Shown here: in pieces, positions 34,287 to 45,667 of the stretch
How positions within the stretch are numbered: the first letter of the stretch is position 1
How the letters are laid out: each line of letters opens with the position of its first letter
Assembly: GCA_021397835.1 (NCBI GenBank)
Contig: JAJFZO010000407.1
Span: forward strand, 5,394,001 to 5,458,000
Length of the DNA stretch: 64,000 bases
Reading direction: 5' to 3'
Source: Moringa oleifera
Taxonomy: Eukaryota; Streptophyta; Magnoliopsida; Brassicales; Moringaceae
Made by a program: the position numbers and the translations under genes
The notes under the pieces: generated by a model
The model's input: the letters and a program-made list of their open reading frames with translations, nothing else
What the model was told of the DNA's origin: nothing
Database searches by the model: none

Positions 34287-35946
34287 TCCATCTGTTACTA
34301 CTAGGTTCATTCTGATGAGCAAAATTTTCGTACCAAAAGTATGAAATTTCCCAAGAAAATTACTAATATTTTAGTTACCATAGTACAAAGTTCTCTCTCT
34401 TCAGTTATTTGCAATTTTCTGATCAAATTCATCTGATATCTTGGTTCCCGGGATATGCAAGATTCTTAACAATCTTATTATTCCTATGCGGTAACAGTCT
34501 TTGAACTTAATCATCCTTAGGAAAAGGATGGGTGGGATTTCAAAATTGGCAGGCAAGAAGATATGGTCACATGGGTTTCTTGATCTGTTTCTATCTCGTT
34601 GAAGACCAAATCGTTGGCAATCAATCAAGTCATGTTCATTCTAGACTCAAACTGTTCTTCTCATTCAGCTGGCTTAACCAGTCTTACTATAAAGTAAATG
34701 TAAGAACAGTTAGTTTCTTACGTCTCTAGACTTGATGGAAAAGATTTGGAGTAAGTGGAGTTTGTGGTGGTGGCTGTGGAATCTCTTGCCTTTCAATTTT
34801 GGTAGCATAATCAATCATCCACTATTAATGAGTGCTGGCTTTGGTTCAAAGACCCATTTGTTTTTCTTCTTGGTTTCCTTAAATAAATCAAAGTGTTGTG
34901 GTAATATCTGGAAGCACCCTTCAAGATGAAGAAGAATTCAAGAAAAGCATAAGGTGATGAAACAACTGCCTTGGAGTCTCATCACCTCATCATTCTATTG
35001 GTGACCTTTGCCTCACATGGCTTGATGATTGAGGGTGGCTTTGTTGCCTTTCCAGTCTCATAAAATGGGATAGTAAGTGTTTTGCTCTGTTAATTTGAGT
35101 TGGGTTTTTGATTTTTCGACCTATCAAATCAATAGAAGATGTTAATTTTATGAAACACATCTTATTATTTATTTAAAATTAATGACTTTCAGAAGTTTAG
35201 TGACTTGGGGATGTTTCTATTTGTAGCTTGAATAATGTTTGGTCTTCGCCATCCTAAGAGCTAGCCAGTAGTACAACAGATTGATTACATGCTCTTGTTT
35301 TTTCTTGAAAGATTGAGATTATGAGCTGTGATAGGGACACCCTTGTCACAGAGTGGCTTAGTTTCTTCATAGAATCTAGAAAAGCAATGATGCAGCCTAT
35401 ATATTTGAAAGTTGAATAGTGGGTCACTTTTATTTGTGTACTTGTGTGACTAATTAGTGCTAGTGATAACATACTGCCACAGACTGGGCAGTGAATACGG
35501 CCACAGTTATGTTCAATACTCTTAGCAACTTGACCATGACATATGCTCATCAATGGTGTCTGCATTTGTCCCTGGAAACAGCCATGATTGTCCCTTTCCG
35601 AAAGTCAAGGTCGTTTAAGATATGTACCTGATTTTTTCTTCTTTTATTAAAAGAAAAAAGAAACATCTTTGATTCTGCAGTATCTTATCTGGCCGAGCCT
35701 AAGTGGCCTGTCTCAGATTTACGGGCCTCGGTGAGCCCAGAGATTCCATAGCATAAGACCCAGAAGCTAAAATGTGAAAATCCTTGCTTGCTAGCATGTT
35801 CCAATCACACAAGAAAGAAAATAAGAAAACGTAGGCAATTCTCACAGGCATTTTTACAAACAGTTTACAGGTCTTTAAGAAATAGTGTCGCTTTTGAGCA
35901 GTAGAGGAGTAAGGGCGTGGGAGCAATTCAGAAGGAGAAAGGCTGT
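34287..35946. other. Intergenic, about 1.7 kb
   Basis: No supported gene. It holds the 3' region of the S.4-like kinase and, on the right, the 3' UTR of the minus-strand protease inhibitor. A short GGTGATGA/TCATCACC inverted pair at about 34952-34987 could form a small hairpin; I assign no RNA to it. Confidence 0.45.
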
Positions 35947-36439
35947 TTACCCGATTTTAGGGGCCTTCTTGATAATCCCAGAAGAGTCGACAAATAGTCG
36001 GACTCGTTGTCGCCTGAAATCCATTGTTACGAAGTTACCTGGAGGAACTACCTGGACTTGAGCCTCAGGCATGTCTTCCTTTATCTTTCTCTCTGCTTCC
36101 TCTGCAGCCAGGCCTACCAGCTCAGGCCATTCCCTCTTCGAAGAAGGCCTCGAGTGCGATCCAGGCAAATGCCCGTAAGGCCCTGGAACGATATAATCAA
36201 ACGAATTATCATACCATAATCATAATCAACAATCATTTTATCTTCAAACAACAGAGCTGAAAGAAAACCAATAGTTAAATCGGAGACATAGTGAAGATCT
36301 TGGCCTCCTGGAAGTTACGGGTCCTGCTGGCTGGTTGGTTTTACAGAGAAGCAAGCTACTTACTTGGCAATGGCAGGGCGGGTGCAGCTTCTCCAGGCTG
36401 CTCTTGGGAGCGATTGGTTTGTTGATTCTCCTCTGCCAT
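35947..36439 (-). CDS. Potato inhibitor I (I13) family serine protease inhibitor
   Basis: Two exons, 36439-36364 and 36182-35947, encode 103 aa. The N terminus [19 protein letters not shown] has no signal peptide, so the protein is probably cytosolic, unlike vacuolar wound-induced members. The core starts at [19 protein letters not shown] and continues to the binding loop [15 protein letters not shown] and the C-terminal P-KIG. By alignment with barley CI-2 (VTMEYR) the reactive bond is M79-D80, which favours subtilisin- or chymotrypsin-like enzymes. No cysteine is present in the core, as in CI-2-type members. It lies between two lectin receptor kinases on the opposite strand. TGGGCC site II motifs occur about 300 bp upstream (36750-36755). 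Confidence 0.9.
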
Positions 36440-37788
36440 ATCAAGGATCAAAAAGGAGAACTACTTGAAAATTCACGAATAAACCTTCTTCAGGTATTAA
36501 TATATGACGCAAACCTCTGAATCTAAGGACCGAATTGCCAATTCACTCTTGGGTTTTGACAATCGGAGATGATTCCCAAGTATTGAATTTGGATCTTGTA
36601 GGAATATTTTTCTTCCTTTTTTATCAGAAAAGAATATTCTTTCTTCCCAGGCCGGCACATAGTTTGGTATGGGTCAAGGCCTCATAGAAGCCTCCGCAGC
36701 CCACGCTCAGTAAAATATCATCGGGCCTACCTTTGGACTAATTTATTAATGGGCCTATTGGGTCAGGCCTCCGTATCCCAAAACCCGGTTTTATTGAGCA
36801 TGTGTTCTCAACCCAAATAGTTAAAAATGACCCGTGTTTCGAAATTATCCTAATAGGTCAATTTAATTTAATCGATTACCTTAAATAAATAAGAAGCATC
36901 AATCAGACCGACATTTTCACCGACCTTGGACTCATTGGACACATCCTAATTAATTAAGAAAGTCCATCTTACAAGCATTTGTATAAAAAAATATATCTTT
37001 TTGTAACTTGCACGCTTTCCTAAATCAAAACTAATAATACATTAATAATTTTTTATCCCCAAAAAAACTATATTTTTAAAATATATGAATTTATCACTAT
37101 TACCATGTTATTATTTCACTATTTAAAAATCAAGATGCCAAAACTGTATTATTTCTCAGAAATTCCTCTGTATATTATTAAAAGAATAATTTTTTGACAC
37201 ACCAGAAGTCAATTCCTTTCATGCTTTTTTCTCTCTCTCTTTTTCTTTCTTAGTAAAAAGATACTAAGAAAGAAAATGTCGAAAAATCTACCAAGAAGGT
37301 AATTTTCATGTTTTTTATTATCTTATTATTATTTTTTAATTTGTTCACTTTGTGTTCCAATGTTTAATCAGATTCTCTAGGCTGCTTTCTTACCGAATTT
37401 CTGGTAATAACGAATTAAAATTAGTCATCGATAGACAAAGCTACCAGCCACTGGACTCATGTTTCTTGGAACATTCTACTGCGGGCCCTACAAGGACTTT
37501 GGCGTCTTTGACCAAAATTAATAAAAATAATTTGTTTTGTGAAAAATGAATGCGGGCGCTACTTTTGGCAATTTTCTCTTAATATGACCACAATTCTAGC
37601 CGTTGGCCTTATCCTCGGATGATCACAGCCATCCAGTATAAGATGAGGACCGCATATGGGATGCGAGTACATTTACCGTCATACTGGTCTGTAGTGGTGA
37701 AGCGCCAAGCCACTGTCATTATTAAGGGTATATTAAATGAAGGAGATAACTGGGCGTGGCCGTTAAGGGAAGCATGGTCTGAGCAGCC
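36440..37788. other. Intergenic between divergent inhibitor and lectin kinase genes
   Basis: This 1.3 kb serves both the protease inhibitor (leftward) and the lectin kinase (rightward). The inhibitor side has several GGGCC motifs at 36650-36790; the middle is AT-rich. No gene is supported. Confidence 0.45.
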
Positions 37789-39807
37789 ATGTGTTTCAAG
37801 CTTGCCGTCCTGGTGTCTCTCCTGGTAACTATGGCTTCCACGGAAGATCTAAGTATAACCTACAATGGATTCCGGCCGGCTGATCTGAGCGTTGACGGCA
37901 TAGCACAGATCAACTCCGGTGGGCTGTTGATCCTTACCAACCACACAAAGCAAACATTCGGCCATGCCTTTTACCCCAACCCCGTCAACTTCAAGAACTC
38001 ATCGGAAGAAAATAGCACCGTGTTTTCCTTCTCCACTACGTTTGTCTTCGCTATTGTGCCTGAGTACACGACTCTTAGCGGCCATGGCATCGCTTTCGTC
38101 GTCGCACCCAAAAGAGGACTCCCTGGTGCGCTTCCAAGCCAGTACCTTGGCTTGTTCAATGGAGCAAACAATGGTAACTCCACTAATCATGTATTTGCTG
38201 TGGAGCTCGATACAATTCAGAGTACAGAGTTCAAAGATATAGATGACAACCATGTGGGGATTGATATTAATGGGTTAGATTCTGAAATATCTCAACCAGC
38301 TGGGTATTATGTGAACCACACAGGTGACTTCAAGAACTTGACCCTTATCAGTGGCCAACCAATGCAAGTTTGGGTTGATTATGATGGTGTCCTTAAGCAA
38401 ATATCTGTCAGATTGGCTCCAATCGGAATGGGAAAACCCAGGATTCCACTTTTGTCTTTGATGCGTGACCTCTCACCGATACTCAACACCGACATGTATG
38501 TGGGCTTCTCCTCTGCCACTGGCTCTGTCTTCACATTTCATTATATTCTGGGCTGGAGCTTCAAGGTCAATGGCGCGGCTCAAGAGCTAGCTCTTTCAAA
38601 GCTTCCTAAGCTCCCTCGAGTTGTAAGAAAGCACGCATCCCCACTTTTGACCATAGGGTTACCTTTGATTTCTGTAATTTTGGTTTTAGCAGCAGTTTCA
38701 AGTGTGGTTTACGTCATAAGAAGGAAGAGGAAGTTCGCCGAAGAGCTTGAAGATTGGGAACTGGACTATGGGCCGCAGAGATTCAAATACAAAGATCTCT
38801 ATTTTGCCACGAAAGGATTCAAGGACAAGGAGCTACTGGGTAGTGGTGGGTTTGGTAGAGTCTACAGAGGTGTATTACCCACCTCTAAAATTGATATTGC
38901 AGTCAAAAGAGTCTCCCATGAATCAAGACAAGGGATGAGGGAATTCATTGCTGAAATTGTAAGTATTGGCCATTTGCGTCACCGGAATTTAGTATCACTC
39001 TTGGGCTATTGCCGGCGCAAAGGTGAGCTTCTTTTGGTCTACGATTACATGCCCAATGGAAGCTTAGACAAGTACCTGTATAACCAGCCAGAGGTAACCC
39101 TCAACTGGAGACAAAGATTTCGGGTGATCAAAGGAGTTGCATCAGGGCTGTTTTATCTGCATGAAGAGTGGGAACAAGTTGTGATTCACAGAGATGTGAA
39201 GGCCAGCAACGTTCTGCTAGATGGCGAACTGAATGCTAGACTGGGAGATTTTGGCCTCGCAAGGTTATACGACCATGGGAAGGATCCACAAACAACCCAT
39301 GTGGTTGGAACACTTGGGTATCTAGCACCAGAGCATTCGAGAACGGGCAAGGCTACACCAAGCACCGATGTGTTTGCTTTCGGTGCCTTTTTGCTTGAAG
39401 TTGCCTCTGGAAGGAGGCCTATAGAGTTACAAGGACACATGGAGGAAACATTCTTGCTGGTTGATTGGGTGTTTTCTTGTTGGCACAGAGGAGACATTCT
39501 TCAGGCAAAGGATCCAAATTTGGGTGCAGATTATGTTGCAGAGGAAGTGGAGCTGGTGCTGCGTCTTGGCTTGCTATGCTCTCACTCACATCCTAGAGCA
39601 AGGCCAAGCATGCGCCAAGTTGTTCAGTTCTTGGAAGGAGATGTTCCTCTCCCACATATGTCAGCAATTGATCTTTCTTCCAGTGGCCTAACGACCGCTC
39701 ATCCAGAAGGTTTCAATGACTTTGCCATCTCGTATTCATCTTCCATGTATAATGCTTTCTCCCATACTTCTTCCATTGCAGAATCCTTACTTTCTGGAGG
39801 AAGATGA
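37789..39807 (+). CDS. L-type lectin receptor kinase, clade IV-like
   Basis: Intronless, 672 aa. A signal peptide (about 1-17) precedes the legume-lectin domain, which has NHVFAVELDTIQSTEFKDI and DDNHVGIDINGLDS. The membrane helix lies at about 283-309. The kinase has GSGGFGRVYRG (about 351), [18 protein letters not shown] (about 466), DFGLARL and [14 protein letters not shown]. The LEDWELDYGPQRFKYKDL juxtamembrane segment and FAFGAFLLEVASGRRPIE fit clade IV (At2g37710 group). Integrity is complete; no missing catalytic residue. Its stop codon is 193 bases from the stop of the next kinase on the opposite strand, so their transcripts may overlap. Confidence 0.92.
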   Translation: MCFKLAVLVSLLVTMASTEDLSITYNGFRPADLSVDGIAQINSGGLLILTNHTKQTFGHAFYPNPVNFKNSSEENSTVFSFSTTFVFAIVPEYTTLSGHGIAFVVAPKRGLPGALPSQYLGLFNGANNGNSTNHVFAVELDTIQSTEFKDIDDNHVGIDINGLDSEISQPAGYYVNHTGDFKNLTLISGQPMQVWVDYDGVLKQISVRLAPIGMGKPRIPLLSLMRDLSPILNTDMYVGFSSATGSVFTFHYILGWSFKVNGAAQELALSKLPKLPRVVRKHASPLLTIGLPLISVILVLAAVSSVVYVIRRKRKFAEELEDWELDYGPQRFKYKDLYFATKGFKDKELLGSGGFGRVYRGVLPTSKIDIAVKRVSHESRQGMREFIAEIVSIGHLRHRNLVSLLGYCRRKGELLLVYDYMPNGSLDKYLYNQPEVTLNWRQRFRVIKGVASGLFYLHEEWEQVVIHRDVKASNVLLDGELNARLGDFGLARLYDHGKDPQTTHVVGTLGYLAPEHSRTGKATPSTDVFAFGAFLLEVASGRRPIELQGHMEETFLLVDWVFSCWHRGDILQAKDPNLGADYVAEEVELVLRLGLLCSHSHPRARPSMRQVVQFLEGDVPLPHMSAIDLSSSGLTTAHPEGFNDFAISYSSSMYNAFSHTSSIAESLLSGGR

Positions 39808-40000
39808 CAGGAAGATCTTTCTCTGGAAGGCAGTTTTATCAATTATCTTAATTTGTACTCAAATTTCAGTTCTGATTCGAATTATAGAAAGTTGAATGTA
39901 ATAAATGTTGTTCGGAATTCAGTGTTCTTGTTATGCACAAGATGCCTACTTCTCATCTTTAACATTTGGTTCAATACAAAAGCATTCAATATTTTAGTGA

Positions 40001-42013
40001 TCAACGGCCAACAGATATGAATGATTCAGTGAATGTTAGTGAAGCCCCAGAATCCTTTGTCCACGAAACAGATTTGTTTGAGACAATAAGATTATTGGTT
40101 TCTCCTGCATTCTCCCCTGCCTGAAGATGAGCATCCAGATCTTCAGGAAGCGGATCATGGCCCCTCAAGTATAACAGAACCTGAGACATTTTTGGCCTGA
40201 ATGCTGTCACTTTATGCGAGCAAAGCAATCCAAGCTTCAAGACTAGCTCCATTTCCTCGACTTTATAATCTTTATCTAGTTTGGGATCTGCTGCTTTCAA
40301 GATCTCTCGTTCTTTCCAGCATTCAAACACCCAATCCACCAGAACAACTTCCTCTGCAGACACTTTTGGCTCTACTGGCCTTCTGCCGCAAGCAACCTCC
40401 AAGCAAAATGCCCCGAACGCAAACACATCGGTACCTGTGCTTGCCTTGCCAGTTCTAACGAGCTCCGGGGCAATGTAGCCCAAGGTTCCGGCGACCTTAG
40501 TGGTTTGGATATCCTGTGCATGCTTGATAGCCTTGGCAAGCCCAAAATCACCCAACTTTCCGATTAACTCATTGTCTAACAAAACGTTGCTGGCCTTGAT
40601 ATCCCTGTGGATTATGACTTCTAACCATTCTTCATGCAAGTATGCCACAGCTGAAGCTATATCTTTGATGATTCTAAATCTTTGATTCCATTCAAGGGTG
40701 ACCTTTGGGTTGTTGTAAAGGAACTTATCAAGACTGACCTTAGGCATATAGTCATACACCAGAAGGAGCTCACCTTTGCCTCTGCAATAGCCCAGAAGTC
40801 TCACCAAATGCGGGTGTCGCAGACGGCCAATGGTGGCAATCTCTGCTATGAATTCTCTCATTCCTTGCTTGGATTCATGAGAGATTCTCTTCACTGCAAC
40901 TTGGATTCCTGAAACAGGCAACACCCCCCTGTAGACCTGGCCGAAACCTCCTTTTCCTAGTAGTTCCTTACCTGAAAAATCTTTGGTGGCTGTACGCAAG
41001 TCCTTGTAGGAAAATCTGTGAGGACCATACTGAACTTCCCAATCTTCAAGTATCTCAGTGAAATTATCTTTCTTTCTTGCCGAACAAACAACGGCAGAGA
41101 TCACAACTACCACCGAAGCTGCACCAGCTAGTGATAAACCAACAGCTAGGCCTGTTTGTTTCCCTTTAGATTGCTCTCTGCCTGGTAGAGATGGAAGCCG
41201 AGAAACATCAAGCTCTTCTGCCTTGCCGTTGAGCCGAAAGCTCCAACCCAGAACGTAATGGTATTGAACTAGCCTACCTGTAGAGGAAGAGAAACCCACA
41301 TACATTTGATCTAAAAGGAACGGTGACAGATCGATATCCATTGACAGAAGTGGACGCTTGGGCTTGCTTATGTGAAGTGGAGAGATGGTGACATTCAGTT
41401 GATTCTTTGTGGCATCGTAATCCACCCAAGCCAGCATCCGCTCTCCAGGTCTATTTGCAAGACTGAGATTCTTGAAATCACCAGTTTCGTCGGAAAAGTA
41501 ACCCGCAGAAGCAGATTCGAGGGATGTTAAGCCGTTGACGTCAATCCCAACATGGTTGTTGTCTATGTCACCAAACTCTTCGTTCCGGAACGTGTCAAAC
41601 TCAATAGCAAGAATATGATTTGATGGATTTCCGTTACTTGTTAGATTGAATAAGCCCAGGTGCTGGGAAGAGAAAGCTCCAGGTAACTCTTTTGTGGGAG
41701 CAACCACAAAAGCCATCCCGTGGCCATGGAGACGGTTCTTCTCAGTCACAATGGCGAACGCGAAAGTGGTAGAGAAAGAGTTTAGGATACCATTTGATGA
41801 GTTCTTGAAGCTCCACGGTTGAGAGAAAAATGCATGGCCGACGCTGAAAGTCGTTATATTTGTGAGCCTGAAGAGACCGTCGGGGCTGACCTCCGCTACG
41901 CCACCCAGTTTCAAGTTTCCGTTGAAGGTAAAACCGTCCGTCATGGAAGCTGCGGCTACTCCGATCATGACCATAAAGATAGTGACGATCGCCAAATATT
42001 TTTCACCAACCAT
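40001..42013 (-). CDS. L-type lectin receptor kinase, clade IV/V-like, tail to tail with its neighbour
   Basis: Intronless, 670 aa from ATG 42013, which has A at -3 and G at +4 and opens directly into a signal peptide (MVGEKYLAIVTIFMVMIG). An upstream in-frame ATG at 42058 would add 15 residues before the signal and has a poor context. The lectin domain includes ILAIEFDTFRNEEFGDIDNNHVG; the membrane helix follows TGLAVGLSLAGAASVVVVIS. The kinase has GKGGFGQVYRG, VAVKRISHES, HRDIKASN, DFGLAKA and GTLGYIAPELVRTG. It differs from its neighbours by MPKVSLDKF in place of MPNGSLDKY and by IKHAQDIQTTKVAG in the activation loop. It is probably a plasma-membrane receptor; ligand unknown. Confidence 0.92.
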   Translation of the reverse strand: MVGEKYLAIVTIFMVMIGVAAASMTDGFTFNGNLKLGGVAEVSPDGLFRLTNITTFSVGHAFFSQPWSFKNSSNGILNSFSTTFAFAIVTEKNRLHGHGMAFVVAPTKELPGAFSSQHLGLFNLTSNGNPSNHILAIEFDTFRNEEFGDIDNNHVGIDVNGLTSLESASAGYFSDETGDFKNLSLANRPGERMLAWVDYDATKNQLNVTISPLHISKPKRPLLSMDIDLSPFLLDQMYVGFSSSTGRLVQYHYVLGWSFRLNGKAEELDVSRLPSLPGREQSKGKQTGLAVGLSLAGAASVVVVISAVVCSARKKDNFTEILEDWEVQYGPHRFSYKDLRTATKDFSGKELLGKGGFGQVYRGVLPVSGIQVAVKRISHESKQGMREFIAEIATIGRLRHPHLVRLLGYCRGKGELLLVYDYMPKVSLDKFLYNNPKVTLEWNQRFRIIKDIASAVAYLHEEWLEVIIHRDIKASNVLLDNELIGKLGDFGLAKAIKHAQDIQTTKVAGTLGYIAPELVRTGKASTGTDVFAFGAFCLEVACGRRPVEPKVSAEEVVLVDWVFECWKEREILKAADPKLDKDYKVEEMELVLKLGLLCSHKVTAFRPKMSQVLLYLRGHDPLPEDLDAHLQAGENAGETNNLIVSNKSVSWTKDSGASLTFTESFISVGR

Positions 42014-42796
42014 TTTTGAAGCAAAATTAGATTCCCAAAGACCAGAACTTTCGATCATATACTATTGTGGTGGCTGAAAAGCAAGATTATCCATGGCAGA
42101 AAAGTCAGGACTTTGCGTGTTGACTTTCTTCTATGTGGCACTTGAGTCTTGATTTGCATTCTAATGGCACCCAAAGGGGACCCAATTTCCATTAACAACT
42201 GCCTCGAGCTCTGGAAATTGATGATGTCTGTGGAGCAAGGAAGCTAGCTGAGCTGAAGCAGCCCAAGTTTTGCTCTTTATCTTCATGAATCAAAAGGCTA
42301 ATTCATGAGAAAACTCATTAATTACTCCAACTCTGATTAAGTTTACCAGGTTTTGATTTAGATTTATTTATCCTTTAAATCATGAATGATATTTGTTTTC
42401 TAAGTCAAGCACTCTTTTTTTTTTCTTTTTTTAAAAAACGGAGTGTGAAAATTTGACTTCAGCTTTTGCAACATTCATGTAACCTTTGTTATTTTTGAAA
42501 TATTAGCTGGCCAATAGGTGCTTTAGCCACACCTGGCATAATCTGAGTTTTGAAACGACAGCGTTTGGAAATGTTCTGTTGGGCCTGTGGGTCCAGCTGA
42601 AAGGAAAGAAGACGCTTAGGCCTAAACGGGTCAGACCCACCCCGAATTCTCGGGTGGCCATCATGTTTTCTCACGGACCTTCTGCCCTATTTAATGTGAT
42701 GCGATCAGGGGTCATAAAGAGCGATAATTTTGTTTGAGCGTTAAAGTATTTTCTTTAATTCCTTTGGATTTTGGATGAATCCAAAAGATAAAGAAA
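42014..42796. promoter_or_regulatory. Shared divergent promoter of LecRK and GID4
   Basis: The 783-bp spacer separates a minus-strand lectin kinase from the plus-strand GID4 gene. A TGGGCC site II motif lies at 42580-42585, about 210 bp before the GID4 ATG. No gene is seen inside. Confidence 0.45.
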
Positions 42797-44680
42797 ATGC
42801 CAGTGAGAGTTGTGGAGAGCTCTGCACCATCTCAAGTTTCAGGTATTGAATTCTCGAAATCGTCTCTTTTTCACTGTGTTAGATTTAAGACTGGAGCCAG
42901 TGCTAGACTTAGGGTTTGGGTAAATTATACTCACATTTAGGTAATATTTATTCGAAATTCAATCTCAACTGATTCTGTTGAAAGAAATCTTCCGCATTAT
43001 CGTGCAAAATGTCAAATTTTCGATCTTTCTTCTTCTGAAGTTTTCAGCTAATATGGCTTTGTTGAACTTTCTGGTTGATGTGACTGTTAAGGTGCAAATT
43101 CTGGTAACACTACGCCCCCAGCTTGTACGCTACTGAGTGTTGGGCAGGTAAATATCTCTTCTTTTCCAATTTTAAATTGTTCTGTCTGTCATTACTAATT
43201 TGCTTGTGGAATCAAAGTGTTGTAATAACTAGTAATAATCTTGGAGTTTCTGCTTCTTGCAATGTTCTGAATTAGTGCATTTAAAGTTCCAAAAAGATTA
43301 CAACTGCAGAAGTAGATGGTAAATTTTGAAGTAATTGTGCTTGATTTTTAGTTATTTAGATTTTGGAGGCAGCAGAGTACATGAAAATAGGCATTACATT
43401 ATTTACATAAGGATTTCTCTGTGCATTCTCTCAACATACAATGTAGGTGATATAACATTGTGTAATTATGTTGCAGGCTTTTTCTGGTACACAGAATGTT
43501 TCTAGTCTGCAAAAGGAGGAAGCATGGAGAGTTAATGTCCGCATACAAGGATGTGACCTTGAACATGGGTATCTTTGTGGCACCATGGAAGCTCTGAATG
43601 TTCCTATGGCAGACACTGCGGTAAGCAGCTTCTTACTTCTGTTTAATAATTACTGGATTCTGTATTTACACTTTTGACTGAAAGAAATATTTGAAAACTG
43701 AACCATGCTGTTGTTCTTTGTGGCCATTCTGATGCACGTTTTAAGAGTGTGATCCGATTTTTCTGGCCAACTGAGATTGTCTCTGCTGATCAGTTTTCAG
43801 CACTCTAGTCAAATTAGCAGAATACCTTTTTCATTTGATTAAGCCGTTGTATTGTCTTTTTCTGATGGATCTCAGGTTGTGACATTCTGGGAAGGGGAGA
43901 TTGTTGATACAAAGAATTATACTTTCTACACTGGCAAATGGGAAGCGACGTATGTTTCCCTTGTGTCTTTCTTTTAATAGGGATATGCAACCTGTTGAAC
44001 ATTGATCATGATCAACTATGTAATGCTAACTGGGTGAACCGGCACCATATAAATCTGATAACACCTATCCTTTCTCCCCCTCCTAATCTTTCTGGAAATT
44101 GGAACAGGTCAGAGGATGATATAAGGCACTGGACAAAGTTTCCATCATTTTCTCCCCTTCTAGTAAGGAGGTAGAACTTGTCTTTTATAAGCAAAATGTA
44201 AGGTCGCTCGTTGACACTGTTGTTTAATCTTTACAGAGTCAAGTGAAGGTTGATGGTGGCAAATCATTGGACCTGAGTAACTATCCATACATATTCATGG
44301 TAACTTGTATCAATTATTTTCTGCTACTAATAATTTGAATTGATGTTTACTAAGCAATGCCTTACCATTTGTTTAATTTGTTGTTGCAGAGATGGAAAGA
44401 GCAATATTTTGTTAATGTTGGAACAGACTGTGGATTAACAATAGCTGGCTTTTACTATGTCTGCTTCTCTTGTACTGATGGCTCCATCAATGGATTTTAT
44501 TATGATCCTAATAGCAGGTTCTTATTTCCCGCATTTACTGTCTACAATGTAAAATAGGAACTGTCTTTCTAGCATTGAACTGACTTCAAACTATTCTGCA
44601 GCCCCTTTCAGAAGTTAGAGCTGACATCCACCAATGAGGGAAGATCAGGTTTCAGTTTTTCATCATATGAGTTGCAGTAA
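42797..44680 (+). CDS. GID4: GID4/VID24 homologue, substrate receptor of the CTLH (GID) E3 ligase
   Basis: Eight exons: 42797-42842, 43092-43147, 43477-43620, 43876-43949, 44108-44162, 44237-44299, 44390-44517 and 44602-44680, giving 214 aa, about the plant family length. GID4 is the Pro/N-degron recognition subunit of the GID/CTLH ubiquitin ligase; in yeast it directs gluconeogenic enzymes to degradation. The beta-barrel signatures are present: VNVRIQGCDLEHGYLCGTME, VVTFWEGEIVD, HWTKFPSF, LSNYPYIFMRWKEQYFVN, CGLTIAGFYYVCFS and GFYYDPNSSPFQKLEL. The short N terminus before the barrel (about 35 residues) is Ser/Thr-rich and likely disordered. The role in plants is inferred from orthology. The Arabidopsis counterpart I recall is near At2g37680. 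Confidence 0.92.
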
Positions 44681-45667
44681 GGCCAAATTTGGGCAATTGA
44701 TTCCCGCTAAAATCAGTATTTCAACTTCCCAAGTGGATTTGAGTTGCTTGGTGAAGATCTCTGGAGGCCAGAATTGCAATTGCACAGGAACTTTGATCTG
44801 TCATTTGAAAATGAGACTCTCATCTATTTGAATCAGTTTACAAAATGTTCAGATTTACTTGCACCTCATACTTGTCTGTATATGCACCGTCCTCATCTAT
44901 AAATGATTATGTGATCGATCTTGCAACCCGTACCTGTCTCATTCTAGTGGCATAGATTGTTCTGTCTGTACCTAAGTGGTTGAACTAATGTTTTAATAAT
45001 CTATTCAGAGTCCTTGGCCCTAAGCAAACAGCTCAAGGACTCTCAAAATGGCGTAATGGAAGTTCTTATGGAACTTTATCGGTCATGCCTAAAAGCAAAT
45101 TCAATTAACTACAGCAAATTGAGCCAGGTACTCTGATTAGTTGAATTAGCAGTTACTGCTTCCTCGCGATCTCTTGGGTTCTGACAACTGTCATACCCAC
45201 CTAACTCCAAGTAACAGGACCCGCTGAAACATTCTCCTTAGTCTTCACTGTTCAACCATCCCCACTACAGTGATCTTGCCCCACAATGAAGGACTGCTCA
45301 TTTATGCTGTGGGCTCAACTCCTCTCGTGCATTCACGCAATAGGTTACTGCGGTCAAAAAAATATCCATACAGCATTTACCCCGCCTCATGAGGGACGTG
45401 TCCTCCCTTTTATATCTCCCACTCTTTCTCTCTCCAGGTACCCTGCAAGCTCCTATAACTGCCCTTACAGCCTCCATTTCCTCCCTCTTCTCGTCCTTCA
45501 TATACACCGTTATCTGATAGGTACAAAATGCAAGGCACGTTGTAAGGAGATCGTCTTGTCAAATCATCGTCCTGTGCAAGTCTAAATCACTGTTGTTGAA
45601 GAAGATACCTAACTATACCGATTAGCACCAGGTTTTTAAGCCCAACAGGTTCATTTTCCTTTGAAGC
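44681..45667. other. Intergenic between GID4 and cyclin D7
   Basis: About 1 kb with the 3' UTR of GID4 and the promoter of the cyclin gene. A 99-codon open frame at 45286-45585 has no recognisable product. No other feature is seen. Confidence 0.45.

Noticed and set aside
34952..34987. Short hairpin as a possible microRNA or snoRNA
   Set aside because: Stem of only eight pairs; no known mature miRNA sequence and no C/D or H/ACA boxes.
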